From contig NMRB01000794.1 in NCBI GenBank assembly GCA_002633025.1, positions 146,731 through 210,730 of the forward strand: a stretch of DNA of 64,000 nt. The letters are read 5' to 3'. Both the position numbers and the translations under genes were made by a program. This document shows, one piece after another, positions 32,377 to 43,330 of this stretch (its first letter is position 1; each line of letters opens with the position of its first letter). Source of the stretch: Notospermus geniculatus. Its lineage: Eukaryota > Nemertea > Pilidiophora > Heteronemertea > Lineidae. The notes under the pieces are model-generated. The model was not told where the DNA came from. It did no database searches and saw nothing but the letters and a program-made list of their open reading frames with translations.

Positions 32377-33180
32377 ACAAAATAGATATGAATGGAAAAC
32401 AAAAGGTGTATCATATCAATTTGCTGAAGAAATACATCCAAAGAACAACTGAAATTGGTGGTTTTGTATTGATAGATAGCGCTGAAGGAGATTCTGAAGT
32501 GACCGCGGGTATGAAGGTTATAGATTCTGAAGTTAATGACGAAGGTAATTTGGAAGATTTTGTTTCTCCAGGTCCTTCAATGCAAAAAGAAACATACAGG
32601 GATGTGAAAGTATTTCCTGGGTTGACCGCAGAACAAAAGCAACAGGTGGTAGAACTTTTGGAAGAATTTAGTGATATATTTACCGATGTACCCGGGGTGA
32701 AAGATCTGGTAGAACACAAAATATCACTGACTGATGAAGAACCGGTGCGTAAGAAACCGTATCCGGTACCATACGCGTATAGAGACGCTGTCAAGAAAGA
32801 GGTAAATTATATGCTTAGCCAAGGTATACTGTATAATATGACTTATCCGGCCACCGCGGCCAACCTGCGAACTACGCGAATTATTGACTACTAGCAAAGT
32901 ACCCGTCCTACGGACGGGCAGAGGTGTCACCATAGGGAGTAAGGATGCCGCCATGAAGTAGATGCCAAAGACATACTGTAGAAATTTTATGACTATTATG
33001 GCTTTTAGTATACATGTAGTTTTTCAGCGGAAAACAATCACGGTGTGGACCACACAAATGACCGGTGAAGGGCCCCCGGACGGGTAGGGGTGGTGCCGAT
33101 TATAGGACATTTTCCCCCAGATATTTGCCCCTAGAATTGCCCCCCCCCCGGACATTTATCCCCATATATTGCCCCCCCCC

Positions 33181-34091
33181 NNNNNNNNNNNNNNNNNNNN
33201 NNNNNNNNNNNNNNNNNNNNNNNNNNNNNNNNNNNNNNNNNNNNNNNNNNNNNNNNNNNNNNNNNNNNNNNNNNNNNNNNNNNNNNNNNNNNNNNNNNNN
33301 NNNNNNNNNNNNNNNNNNNNNNNNNNNNNNNNNNNNNNNNNNNNNNNNNNNNNNNNNNNNNNNNNNNNNNNNNNNNNNNNNNNNNNNNNNNNNNNNNNNN
33401 NNNNNNNNNNNNNNNNNNNNNNNNNNNNNNNNNNNNNNNNNNNNNNNNNNNNNNNNNNNNNNNNNNNNNNNNNNNNNNNNNNNNNNNNNNNNNNNNNNNN
33501 NNNNNNNNNNNNNNNNNNNNNNNNNNNNNNNNNNNNNNNNNNNNNNNNNNNNNNNNNNNNNNNNNNNNNNNNNNNNNNNNNNNNNNNNNNNNNNNNNNNN
33601 NNNNNNNNNNNNNNNNNNNNNNNNNNNNNNNNNNNNNNNNNNNNNNNNNNNNNNNNNNNNNNNNNNNNNNNNNNNNNNNNNNNNNNNNNNNNNNNNNNNN
33701 NNNNNNNNNNNNNNNNNNNNNNNNNNNNNNNNNNNNNNNNNNNNNNNNNNNNNNNNNNNNNNNNNNNNNNNNNNNNNNNNNNNNNNNNNNNNNNNNNNNN
33801 NNNNNNNNNNNNNNNNNNNNNNNNNNNNNNNNNNNNNNNNNNNNNNNNNNNNNNNNNNNNNNNNNNNNNNNNNNNNNNNNNNNNNNNNNNNNNNNNNNNN
33901 NNNNNNNNNNNNNNNNNNNNNNNNNNNNNNNNNNNNNNNNNNNNNNNNNNNNNNNNNNNNNNNNNNNNNNNNNNNNNNNNNNNNNNNNNNNNNNNNNNNN
34001 NNNNNNNNNNNNNNNNNNNNNNNNNNNNNNNNNNNNNNNNNNNNNNNNNNNNNNNNNNNNNNNNNNNNNNNNNNNNNNNNNNNNNNNNNNN
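33181..34091. other. Assembly gap (911 N)
   Basis: The gap lies between C-rich runs (CCCCCCCCCC, TTTATCCCCATATATTG) on the left and GGGCAAAATCCGGGGGCAAA on the right. Open frames across it are artefacts. Confidence 0.99.
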
Positions 34092-34311
34092 GGGCAAAAT
34101 CCGGGGGCAAATGTCCGAAGTGAAAGTGTCCTCCTGATACCGTCCCCATGTGACACTGAGTATTTTGCTCTGAGATGCCAGGGAAATGCATGAGATATTG
34201 GCAAATGGGTGCGCACCCCTCCGTCGAGCTACACCCCTTTCTGTCAATCCTGGATCCGGCACTGGGTTCAGATTCACGGGAATGGTAGGCCTAGTGTGAC
34301 AACTGATAATA

Positions 34312-34429
34312 GTGAGCTTTCGCAACCGCCCGGTTAGGTCCTACGACTACGTTTATCTATTGTGTGAGTTGACTCGAACAATAGATAAACGTAGTTGCAG
34401 GGCCTAACCGGGTGGTTGCGAAAGCTCAC
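34312..34429. mobile_element. GTGAGC-type palindromic MITE, TA duplication
   Basis: Arms GTGAGCTTTCGCAACC and GGTTGCGAAAGCTCAC, flanked by TA. The inner arms include AGATAAACGTAGT. It is nested in the pogo-like element. 34435-35190 otherwise shows nothing I can name. Confidence 0.85.
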
Positions 34430-35190
34430 TAATGAATGACTAAATACGATACTATTTGTTGAAGCAAAGATGACCCGGATTCATGGTTATACTCCAGTAG
34501 GCTCACATGAGTCCTGTACCATGTATCTGCTTATCAGCCGCTGTTTATAATAAGTAGGTCACTGGAATTCCCCTTCAGCTTTAAATAAACTTGGGAAGTT
34601 CCCATAAAGAAAAATGCCTTAAAACCACACTTTGCAGGCCAAATGTTGCACTTATTTTTTGTGCAAAACCATCTATGAGTGATACCCTATTCGTTGAACA
34701 TGACCGTTATGCACTAAATACCAACGGTTTTCAGTGCATAGCGGACAAAGAATCGCACTTTGCCTTTTATTGTATAGATACACGATCCAGGCCAAGTTAT
34801 GAAAGGCCTAGTCAGGGTTACACATCACTTGTGAGTTTCTTTTCAACGGTAGACCGCAGTTTTATTCCACAGTAGACCTGCGTTTAATTGACATCATTTA
34901 CAAATCGTACTGGTCAGTAGAAGTCAGGCATGACATTGGCAAAGCTAGACAGACACATTCTCTGTTGGCGCGTTGGTCAAGATGAAAAAAATGCTCCTTA
35001 CAATTTTGGCATTTGGTCTCCTCACATCTGAATGATGTTGCTAACCCACGACGTCACAGGTCTTATTCTTTGTAAGAAAAAATCCGGCTTTTGGATGACT
35101 TTCATACTGCTGACATTTTAAGGCAACTCCATGGGATTTCAGCCACCCAATTCGCAATGTAACATGCGTAGGCTGTGGAAAGCGTGGAAA

Positions 35191-35442
35191 ATTGCAAGTA
35201 ATGATGAACATGGCCAATCTCCAGCCTAATCAAGGCTTGAAGTTATGCGTATCATTGGCGAGTCCTGGGGTCAGATAACCGCAGAAGCCATCCACACGGC
35301 ATGGAGAGCCTGTGGGCTTCTACAAAATGAAGAACCTGCACCTGAACATGTCGATCATGATGTAATAGATTTTGATGAGTTAGACGAGGAAGGTGGTGAC
35401 GATGGTATAATCTTTGACGATGGGAATGATGATAGTGAGTGA
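35191..35442 (+). pseudogene. C-terminal remnant of a pogo/Tigger-like transposase
   Basis: In one frame the sequence reads SRLEVMRIIGESWGQITAEA and then IHTAWRACGLL, followed by an acidic tail (VIDFDELDEEGGDDG) and a stop at 35442. AW..I..ETI..AWRKCG is characteristic of the end of pogo-type DDE transposases (family knowledge). The catalytic domain would lie upstream, partly in the N gap. TA flanks agree with this assignment. Confidence 0.55.
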
Positions 35443-35791
35443 TTTGAGGTTTTGCAATTTGATTTGTAGTTTGGCCGGCGAGGCATTAAAATTGTTTTCG
35501 TTAGACTCAGTTCTTTGCCTTTAGGTTAGTCACGGGAGAGGGTTAATAAAGATCGCCAACCATGATTGATTGTTGATATTGGTCAATTCATTTTGACAAA
35601 AGTGAAACTGACCCTCACCACGGGATATCCATTACGATGCTCACCAGGCGTAAGACGATTTCCATTGAACATGTAACCCTGACTAGGCCTTTCATAACTT
35701 GGCCTATATCGTGTATAGTCAATAATTCGCGTAGTTCGCAGGTTGGCCGCGGTGGCCGGATAAGTCATATTATACAGTAATTGAACCTTCA

Positions 35792-36192
35792 GGGCCGTAA
35801 CTACGAAGCGCGATTAGGCCAACACGCGTGTAAATTCATAGTTATTCAGGTTAAGGGCCTAGAAAACCATTGTGTTGCTACCTTGTACGCTGCTTGATCG
35901 GCAGCATTTATCCGCAGGATAACCACGCGGTTAACATTCCTGCGTTTACGTGCAGGAGGATCGAAGAAAAGAGTTGAATGACTCTAAACAAGGCCTGTAG
36001 GTTGTTTAAGTTTTTCTTTTGTCCTCCTGCAGCTAGACAAAGGAAAGTTAACCACGGCTGATTATCCTGTGGGTAAATGCTGCCGATTAAGCAGCGTACA
36101 AGGTAGCAAAACAATGGTTTTCTAGGCCCTTAACCTGAATAACTATGAATTTACACGCGTGTTGGCCTAATCGCGCTTCGTAAGTACGGCCC
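35792..36192. mobile_element. 401-bp GGGCCG-type palindromic MITE, TCA duplication, in RT gene
   Basis: The ends are GGGCCGTAACTACGAAGCGC and its inverted partner, flanked by TCA (35789-35791 and 36193-36195). The arms pair over about 170 bases. Removal restores the pol reading frame (EPSESPDNAPIV). Confidence 0.92.
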
Positions 36193-37345
36193 TCAGAATC
36201 CCCTGACAACGCGCCAATTGTGATTGTGAAAAAGCCTGACAGTTCGATACGTTTCTGTTGTGATTTTAGGGGTCTCAACCTCAAGACCAAATTTGATTGT
36301 GAACCTACAGCTTCAACAGATGATATTTACGCAAAACTGGTGAGAGATCAGTATTTCAGCAAATTTGATTTCACAAAAGGTTATTGGCAAACTCCAATTC
36401 CTGAAGAACATCGCGATTACACTAGCTTTACGACTCCAGAACAGGGAACCTACCGGTTCTGTAGAACCCCTTTCGGTCTCAAGAACAGTGGTGCAACTTT
36501 TAATCGGCTAATGCGATTATTACTACAGGGTGTCGACAATGTCGATAACTTTGTGGACGACGTAGTTGGACACACAGTGCCATGGAATGAGCACCTTAGA
36601 ATGCTGCGAGAATTTTTCACCAAAGTACGTGAGAATAGGCTCACAATTCGTCCTACAAAATGCATGATTGGGTACCCTAGCCTCGGCTTTGTTGGAAATG
36701 TCGTTGGCAAGGGAAGTGTTGAAATGGACCCTGGAAAGGTCGAAAAGATTCTAAACGCAGAACCACCACAAACCAAGAAGCAACTCAAATCGTTTCTTGG
36801 CATGGCAAGTTGGTTTTCTTCTTTCATACCAAATTTTTCAGACTTGTCAGCAGCATTGACAGATATGACAAGGAAAGGGAAACCAAATGACCTTGTGTGG
36901 AGTGAAGTTGAACTGGAATCATTCCAGAAATTGAAAAGTGCTTTGTCAATGAAACCAATTCTCAAATTGCCAGATTTTACGAAACCATTTGTGTTGCAAG
37001 TTGATGCTAGTGAGCGTGCGGTAGGTGGAGTGTTACTACAGGAGTATGGCGACAAGCTATTTCCGGTGTCGTACACCAGCCGGAAGTTGCTTGATCGCGA
37101 GTGTCATTACTCGTGCATTGAACGTGAGAGTTTGGCTTTGGTCGTTGCAGTGAAAAAGTTTGAGAAATATGTGTATGGGAGAGAGTTTGTCCTGTGCACT
37201 GACCATCAGCCATTGGCCTGTATTGATAAGAGAGACATTGATAATGCCAGGGTAATGAGATGGGCATTTCAATTTCAAGATTAAGATTATCAAAGGGAGT
37301 GAGAATTGCGTTGCGGACTACCTTAGCCGGGCGTATAATGGATAG

Positions 37346-37567
37346 ACTGCTGGATAGCAAATATGGCCGCTGTTGTTGTATTGCAGACCGTTTCAAATCA
37401 TAACGATAAGTTACATGTATGTCTAGTGAGTGAGACAATGTGAAATGGTTAGTTAAATCGGACTGAAGTATTTAAGGAAAGTGTAAATATTAATTAGTAC
37501 GAATTGTTCATTATGAGTGTCACGAATATACTTTTTGTCTAAGAGTTTGTTCTAAGGAGGGGGATAG
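37346..37567 (+). promoter_or_regulatory. 3' untranslated region and polypurine tract
   Basis: AAGGAGGGGGA (37554-37564) lies just before the 3' LTR and is the expected plus-strand primer. The rest has no frame. Confidence 0.75.
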
Positions 37568-38146
37568 TGTCATGAATCATGTTATTTTCCTAGAATTCCT
37601 AGAGTCATGTTATTTTCCTAATGTGTAAGGGTTGTCCCTTGTGAACCCAAGTTCACTAGACAGGTTACGCACGGCCAGTTAAAACTCTCTTAAAGGTTAC
37701 GTACTCCGGTCGCCGTCACCTGATTTGGTATTTTTAGATGGTATGTCAATGGAAATTTGTTATGCTGACGTGTGGTTACATAAGCGGTGATCTCTGATGG
37801 TATAAAAGGCTGGCTGTGTCAGCAGATTTCACTCTTAAGTCATCCTTCGTTGAGCGAGGAGCTCGTTGGCTTTCTGCCCAGCAGTTTTCCGATAGGCTAG
37901 CCCACTTTACCCAGCCTGTGAGTATATTTCCGTCTTGGTTTAAATTTCCCGTTTAAAGGCGATAGCTCTGTACATGTATCTATGATGTATTTCAGCCATG
38001 TATTGATGTATTTCAGCCTAGACGCAGCTTTTCCCTTGTACTCGTCGTACGAACCAACTGTACCCTCCTATGTAAATACGCTACGATATACGATTATTCG
38101 ACGTCACCGAGTTTTCGTTCGTTCTTCCTTCCCCCTGGTTGTGACA
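37568..38146 (+). repeat. 3' LTR
   Basis: Matches 28103-28678; begins TGTCATGAATCATG and ends TTGTGACA. Confidence 0.92.
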
Positions 38147-39050
38147 CTGCCCCTTATGCAGCGGTCAATGACAACTCTGTACCCCCCCTATCAGACATTC
38201 GACATTTATTCGACGCCTGGGAAAAAAGTGGTCGTCCAGGAATCGACAGTTTTTCACCCAGAGCACAATATCCTTGCTCCAGGAATTCACTGTTTCTTCT
38301 TTTTTGAGATTCAGAGCATCACTTTTTTTCACTTGTCGAACACAGAACGCCAGGAATTCGACGTTTTTACGGTCAGTCTAACAAAAACTACGAAAAAACA
38401 AACAAGTGAGAACCCCATTTCATTTCGTGTTACTCACTCCCCTAGCAGAGAATTGACGAACTATCTTAGCTGTTCCATGTGATATTTGCCACCCAGCTGA
38501 TCTGCTGATGGCTCTGCATTAATTTGTCCTGGGGAGGGAAAACAATTGCAGATGCAGTCATGCCATGTGCTTGTCATGCTGATTGCTGGTGTTAAGATTT
38601 CTAACACGTACTTGATACCGACGTAGGTGCACATGTCATATGGCATCGATTTTTCATGCTCTCTCCTCTCATCTTATGGATTGGGGTGCCATAACTACTG
38701 AAAACTGGGGAAAATATTGAAAATTTTACTGAAGACCATTTCTTTCTGATGGCTGGCAGCTATGGCCTCAGAGTCGCCGAGTGCGCCATGATGCTGAAAA
38801 CTATGTAGATCGAGGCTGGAAAAACGTGGTTGTTGGGATGACTGATCTCGATCGCCAGACATGCGACGGTGTTTCGACGGTCCCGTACTGCCCGTCGACA
38901 GGAATTCACCAAAGATCGTTTGTTTTTATTTCAGACATTCGACGAAAATTCACTGCTGATTTTTTCTCAGGTCGTCAGGCACTCGACGCTAGGGAAAGTT
39001 TTGAAACCTCAGGATGCGACGCTAATTCGGCGTCGCATTAGCGTCGACCC
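38147..39050. other. Unassigned
   Basis: I see no gene. CAGGAATTC words recur (about 38239, 38281, 38352, 38900), and a short palindrome GCGACGCTAATTCGGCGTCG lies near 39018. One N is at 39053. Confidence 0.4.
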
Positions 39051-39051
39051 C

Positions 39052-39400
39052 TNTCCATGTGTTCGAATCTGGAAGATAGCCGCGATGAATTTCACCTTAG
39101 AAACCCGTTTTTATTTTCATATCTATTATTTGTATCTCCTTTATGTGCCCCCTGGCATAACATAAAACTGTTTGGGTTCGGAGATTGTTTGGGCTACTCG
39201 CTAGGTACTGATGGACGCCTCATTTAACATGGGCCATTGAACTATCTTTTTATGAAGATGGGGATTTGGCCTAGTGGTTTAAGGCGTGCTGCCCTTAGTG
39301 CTGGCGATTGATGCCTCATGCGAGGGTCCATGGGTTCGAATCTGGAAGATAGACGCGATGACTTTCACCTTAGAAACCCGTTTCTATTTTCATAACCAAA
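39052..39400 (+). mobile_element. tRNA-derived SINE, partial plus full unit (dimer)
   Basis: A partial unit starts at box B (39061) and runs into a full unit with box A TGGCCTAGTGG (39267-39277) and box B GGTTCGAATCT (39333-39343). Same head-to-tail order as the array at 8938-10605, on the opposite strand. Confidence 0.88.
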
Positions 39401-39455
39401 ACTGTCTTGGTGTGTGCTTTGATAACCCTAAGACAGCCTGTTGCACGTGGCAATA

Positions 39456-39916
39456 GGGACGTTTAGACGGCAGAGCAAAAAGCCACATTCCAATCCGATC
39501 GACTAGCATTCAACGCCGGATGTGGTCTTCAGCATGTTCGCGCGTTTGTACCGACGACTTCGTTTGATGAGGACGCATTCCAGCTTCAAACTGAGACCAC
39601 GGAACCCGCCACGTACTTTTTGATGAACCGATGGACGTAAAACATTTCGCTGGTTTTTAAATCTACGCTACCGAAGTACCAAAGTTTTCACCAATGCGCA
39701 TGCGCCCAGGTAAGATTATTTCGCCTCCAGCGAAATTTTCTAACCTCTTCGGACCAGCAAGTATGGAGAGTTCCGCGGGCCCAGTTTGACGTCGAAATGT
39801 GTCCTGGTCAAAATGAGTCGTGCAAACGCGCGCACATCCCGAAGATCACACCTTTGAATGTGGGTAGATTGGATCGGATCGGAATGTGGCTTCCTACTCT
39901 GCCACCTAAACGGCCC
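39456..39916. mobile_element. MITE with ~45-bp TIRs
   Basis: The ends are GGGACGTTTAGACGGCAGAG and the complement of GGGCCGTTTAGGTGGCAGAG; both continue with GCCACATTCC. No clear target duplication. Confidence 0.75.
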
Positions 39917-40071
39917 GGATGTGCCTTGGTCTACTTCATGGCCTATCTAAAGTGACTAAGTTACCTTTAGAACCCGCCTGTCCAGCGGTGTTCTATAAGC
40001 AATTCTGATGATAATGTGACTCGATAGTCTCTCTTGTCTAAATGATTCTTGAAGGAGCCAGCGAGGATTAA

Positions 40072-40868
40072 GGCGGGGGGCTACCTATGCCGACTTTATT
40101 GACGCTCTTTGAAAACAAGCGTCCTAACATATTCATGACAAAAAGTAACAAACTGATGTTAACAAAATGTTTTTGCTACAACCTTTAGGCTCCCGTTCTG
40201 TGAAAGAATTGTTCATTTTGACTAATTACGATGGAGTTAATTAAGTTATAACAGGTTGTCAAAATTTGAGTTCGCAAACAATTTTACAGACTTGGGATGC
40301 GACACATCAGTTTCCCACATAGTCTGTAAGGTACAGGCCTGATGCCTGCAGGGCCTAACGATCCGTTTTTTACGAAATGACTTTCCGTTTAATTGGTATA
40401 AACTAATTAATGCCAAAAAGGGCTCTATTTACAGTTTTTGAAATATTTCATATTCCCGACCAACTATTCAAAAAAGGCGATCGTGTTGCCCTAGAATGCA
40501 CATATGGCAATAACATCCAAAAGAAATTTTTCAAACATATGCGTCCACAAAAGAGAAAACTTGTTTTGCAAATTTGAAAAATTCCATACCACTCGCCAGT
40601 TACTTCTTTGTTATGTAGATTTGCACTATTCCCGCCGGTTGGCTAGACTCTGTTCGGCCACTTGTGACCAAAGCACCAGTGACAGAGCTGAACAATACCC
40701 GCAGTGGACACAAAAGATTTAGGGTCGGCACGTACACTGAAGATTGGTTTTCGAAAACAGTATACCAGGGTGAGCGGAATTAATCTGAATGTAAATGACT
40801 GGTCGCACAAAGGCCAGTTCCGTGGATTGCCACTAGGGAATGAGCTCAGCTATAGGTAGCCCCCCGCC
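40072..40868. mobile_element. 797-bp TTAA-duplicating element (piggyBac/Kolobok type)
   Basis: TTAA flanks both sides (40068-40071 and 40869-40872). The ends are GGCGGGGGGCTACCTAT and ATAGGTAGCCCCCCGCC. No transposase. It sits at the 5' edge of the unassigned coding frame at 40871. Confidence 0.85.
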
Positions 40869-40870
40869 TT

Positions 40871-41818
40871 AAGTATAAACTAGGAAAGGTGATCCCTTTC
40901 CGACCACCGCTGACGGTAGCCGAGCGTGACGTGTGGTTCCTGGTCTATGCATCAGGGAAGATAGTAAAGATTCAATGGCCAAAGGAAACACCCTTTACGA
41001 ATGTTGTTGTTTAATATGCTTACAAAGGAAAATACTTTGGAATAGAGTACAAGAGGTCTTTCTATGAAAAAGTCACAGGTTATATTAAATCTATTTACAT
41101 GGGTTACATTTTGTTTTATAATTACATCAAACGGAAACGAAATTATCTAGTGTATGAGGTTAAAAGGGGGAAGTTTGAGGGGAACGTCATCGTACCTAAC
41201 ACAAATAAATGCCTTTCCCGAGGAGTAGGCTTTGTCCTAGGTCTAGGATATGAGGGGAAAGTCCCCGTGTGTTGCGTTAGAAGTTCCATCGGAGCCACCA
41301 TTTATGACATCATTTTGTCGAATGAAACTGGTCGCGTTCATTTTGTCCTTACAAATGGAATCGTCGTCCATTTCACTGAGAGACCAGATCTTATCACCAG
41401 GGATGTTTACCTTTTTCAAGGAATATACATCCTTGCCTATCTTCTCAATGATAATTACCGGCTAACAAAATACTCGCCGAGGCAGTTCTTGAGGTACTCG
41501 CGTGGTGGTTGTACCTGTTTAACTTTCAGTTCGTTTTCCAATATGTTGTTCTTGAGTTGTCGGCCGACGCTTTTTGCTACAGGAATTACAGGTACCTTTC
41601 ACCCTAAGAACGGTCTCGTAATAAAGGGAGCTGGAAAAACAACGTTTACAGAGAAAATTACGAGCTTTTACCCGAGTATCAACGATAGGGCTCTGCTTCA
41701 TTACCTATTCAACCCTACCGATGGTGCATTGTTTCATATTAAACGCTCTCCAAGGACGGCTCCAGGCATACGAGAGCATTTCGTGTCAGTTGAAGTTTAC
41801 GGTCGTGCGATATGAGAC
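40871..41818 (+). pseudogene. Unrecognised long coding frame, ~315 codons with one stop
   Basis: One frame runs from the TTAA site to 41818 with a single in-frame TAA at 41012-41014. The part after the stop holds a 238-codon open frame from ATG 41099. Before the stop it reads KLGKVIPFRPPLTVAERDVW and WPKETPFTNVVV; after it YAYKGKYFGIEYKRSFYEKV and on to VEVYGRAI. Composition and length favour real coding DNA. I do not recognise the family; no signal peptide or clear membrane segment stands out, and a GAGKTTF word near residue 190 lacks a surrounding P-loop context. If one TTAA is removed the frame continues only a few codons upstream (FLKEPARIKYKLG) to a stop. It could be a remnant of a transposon, an integrated virus or a host gene. 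Confidence 0.5.
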
Positions 41819-42238
41819 TTAAATGATGACGTCAGGTCACAGCTATGATTGGCTGCGCCACGATGGAATTAAGTGAAGAAATCATGGTCAGGTTGCAAAA
41901 AGTGACTAGAACTGAGAATTCACTGAAAGTGAATTCATGACCACACCACAAATATTTTTGCCAGAAGCTGGTTGCACTGCACGAAATCTAGCGAATACTT
42001 GCAAGTATATGCTCGTATACTTGAAAGTGAATTACAGTATACTTGAAATATATTCTAATATACCTGTGAGGGGCTAAATCCCTGAGTAAACACAGTCCCT
42101 GTTAAGCATTAACAAGGCGATTAATTAATCAATGAGCCATACAAAGAAGTCTCAGTGCTGCATTCCTAATTAGTCATACTAATTACCCAAACATCACAAT
42201 GGGAGTTCAGCAAGACCTAACCTGATGCTTCATGGTCC

Positions 42239-42280
42239 TTGGAGGAATTATGGTGCCAGTAGAGTTCCTCCAAGTTTTGC
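42239..42280. repeat. CTTGGAGGAATTAT palindrome family, copy 2
   Basis: CTTGGAGGAATTATGGTGCC is followed by AGTAGAGTTCCTCCAAG, immediately inside the left arm of the 7.4-kb element. Confidence 0.65.
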
Positions 42281-42339
42281 CGAGTAAAGTATTAAACAGT
42301 AATTCGAAACAAACTAGATAATGCCCAGGGCATTTTTAT

Positions 42340-43330
42340 GCCCCCGCTGCAATGCAGTCGGGGGCATTATGTCGTCACCCGTTACGTCCGTCGTCGTCCG
42401 TCGTCGTCGTCGTCGTCCGTCGTCCGTTTATTGTTTCCGTTCATTTAAAAGAGAACTGTTCGTCCGATCAAATTGATTTTTGGTATGCATGTTGGGGGTG
42501 ACTAGAGGAAGGTTCCTTTCGAAAATGGCCGCGCTCCGATTTCCAATATGGCTACCAGAGCCGCCATCTTGAAATTGGTTTCCGTCGATTTCAGGGAAAA
42601 CTGTTTCTCCGATCAAATTGATTTTCGGTATGCATGTTGGGGGTGACTAGAGGAAGGTTCCTTTCGAAAATGGCTGTGCTGCGATTTACAATATGGCCGC
42701 CAGAGCCGCAATCTTGAAATCAGATTCCGTCAATTTCAGGGAGAACCATGGAGAACCATATGTTCGATCGTATTGATGTTTTGTGTGTATGTTGGGAGTG
42801 ACTAGAGGAAGGTTTCTTTCGAAAATCGCCGTGTTCTGATTTACAGTATGGCCGCCAGAGCCGCCATCTTGAAATCATATTCCGTCAATTTCAGGAAAAA
42901 CCATTTGTCTGATCATATTGATTTTTTGCATGTATGTTGGAGGTGACTAGAGGAAGGTTCCTTTCGAAAACGGCCGTGCTGCGATTTACAATATGGCCAC
43001 TAGAACCACCATCTTGAAATAAGATTCCGTCAATTTCAGGGAGACGCGTTTGTCTGATCCTATTGACTTTTTGTATGTATGTTGAGGGCGACTCAAGTAA
43101 GGTTCCTTATGAAAATGGCTGCATTTCAATTTACAATATGGCCGCCAGAGCTGACATCTTGAAATCAGATTCCGTCAATTTCAGGAATGTACTATTTGTC
43201 CGGTGATATTGGTTTTTGGTATGCATGTTCCCTGATATTGACGGAATCTGATTTCAACATAACTTGACTGGAGGTTCGCCCAACTCAACATACACGCGGG
43301 GGCATATGCCACGCTTTGCGTTGCTCTTGT
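42340..43330 (+). repeat. Tandem element: (CGT)n start, ~145-bp units with GCCGCCATCTTG words
   Basis: It starts TGCCCCCGCTGCAATGC, has a CGTCGTC run (42373-42428), then about five units each with TGACTAGAGGAAGGTTC, CAATATGGCCGCCAGAG and CCATCTTGAAAT, and ends GCGGGGGCATATGCCACGC. The word GCCGCCATCTTG equals a YY1-type core in two units and is decayed in the others. Confidence 0.85.

Larger units (their letters stand above)
32829..35777. mobile_element. pogo-like DNA transposon, TA duplication, 62-bp perfect TIRs
   Basis: The ends are CTGTATAATATGACTTATCC and its complement, identical over about 62 bases, flanked by TA (32827-32828 and 35778-35779). It sits in the RT gene; the frame is restored on removal. 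About 911 bases are unknown (N). It contains a transposase C-terminal remnant at 35191-35442. Inner inverted words link 34770-34823 and 35663-35712. Confidence 0.85.
32377..37345 (+). pseudogene. Reverse transcriptase-RNase H of Gmr1-type element, interrupted
   Basis: Coding pieces: 32377-32828 (QKVYHINLLKKYI, later LLEEFSDIFTDVPG, MLSQGI), 35778-35791, and 36193-37345. Removal of the pogo-like element (TA) and the 401-bp MITE (TCA) joins MLSQGI to IEP and SESPDNAPIVIVKKPD in frame. RT catalytic Asp in KFDFTKGYWQ (36367) and FVDD (36550-36561). RNase H has LQVDASERAVGG with Asp at 37003, IERESLALVVAVKKF, and CTDHQPLACI. Near 37270 a frameshift separates RWAFQFQD from KIIKGSENCVADYLS, which ends at TAG 37343. 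The copy is non-functional. Confidence 0.92.
28103..38146 (+). mobile_element. Gmr1-type Ty3/gypsy LTR retrotransposon, complete ends, interrupted
   Basis: The LTRs are 28103-28678 (576 bp) and 37568-38146 (579 bp), with TGTCA...TGACA ends. A primer-binding-like site (TGGCGACCCCGGCAGGACC) starts 2 bases after the 5' LTR, and a purine tract precedes the 3' LTR. Gene order is gag - protease - integrase - (insertions) - RT - RNase H. Integrase ahead of RT is copia-like, but the RT, RNase H, integrase and GPY/F-like tail are of Ty3/gypsy type; this order is known for the Gmr1 group in deuterostomes. Without its three insertions the element is about 6.45 kb. No target duplication is visible (CAGGT before, CTGCC after), so recombination or decay is likely. 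No env-like frame is seen. Confidence 0.9.

Noticed and set aside
33065-34325. Long open frames across the run of Ns
   Set aside because: They exist only because unknown bases translate without stops.
28103-38146. Envelope gene or retrovirus
   Set aside because: No membrane-glycoprotein frame follows RNase H; only ~220 untranslated bases separate it from the 3' LTR.
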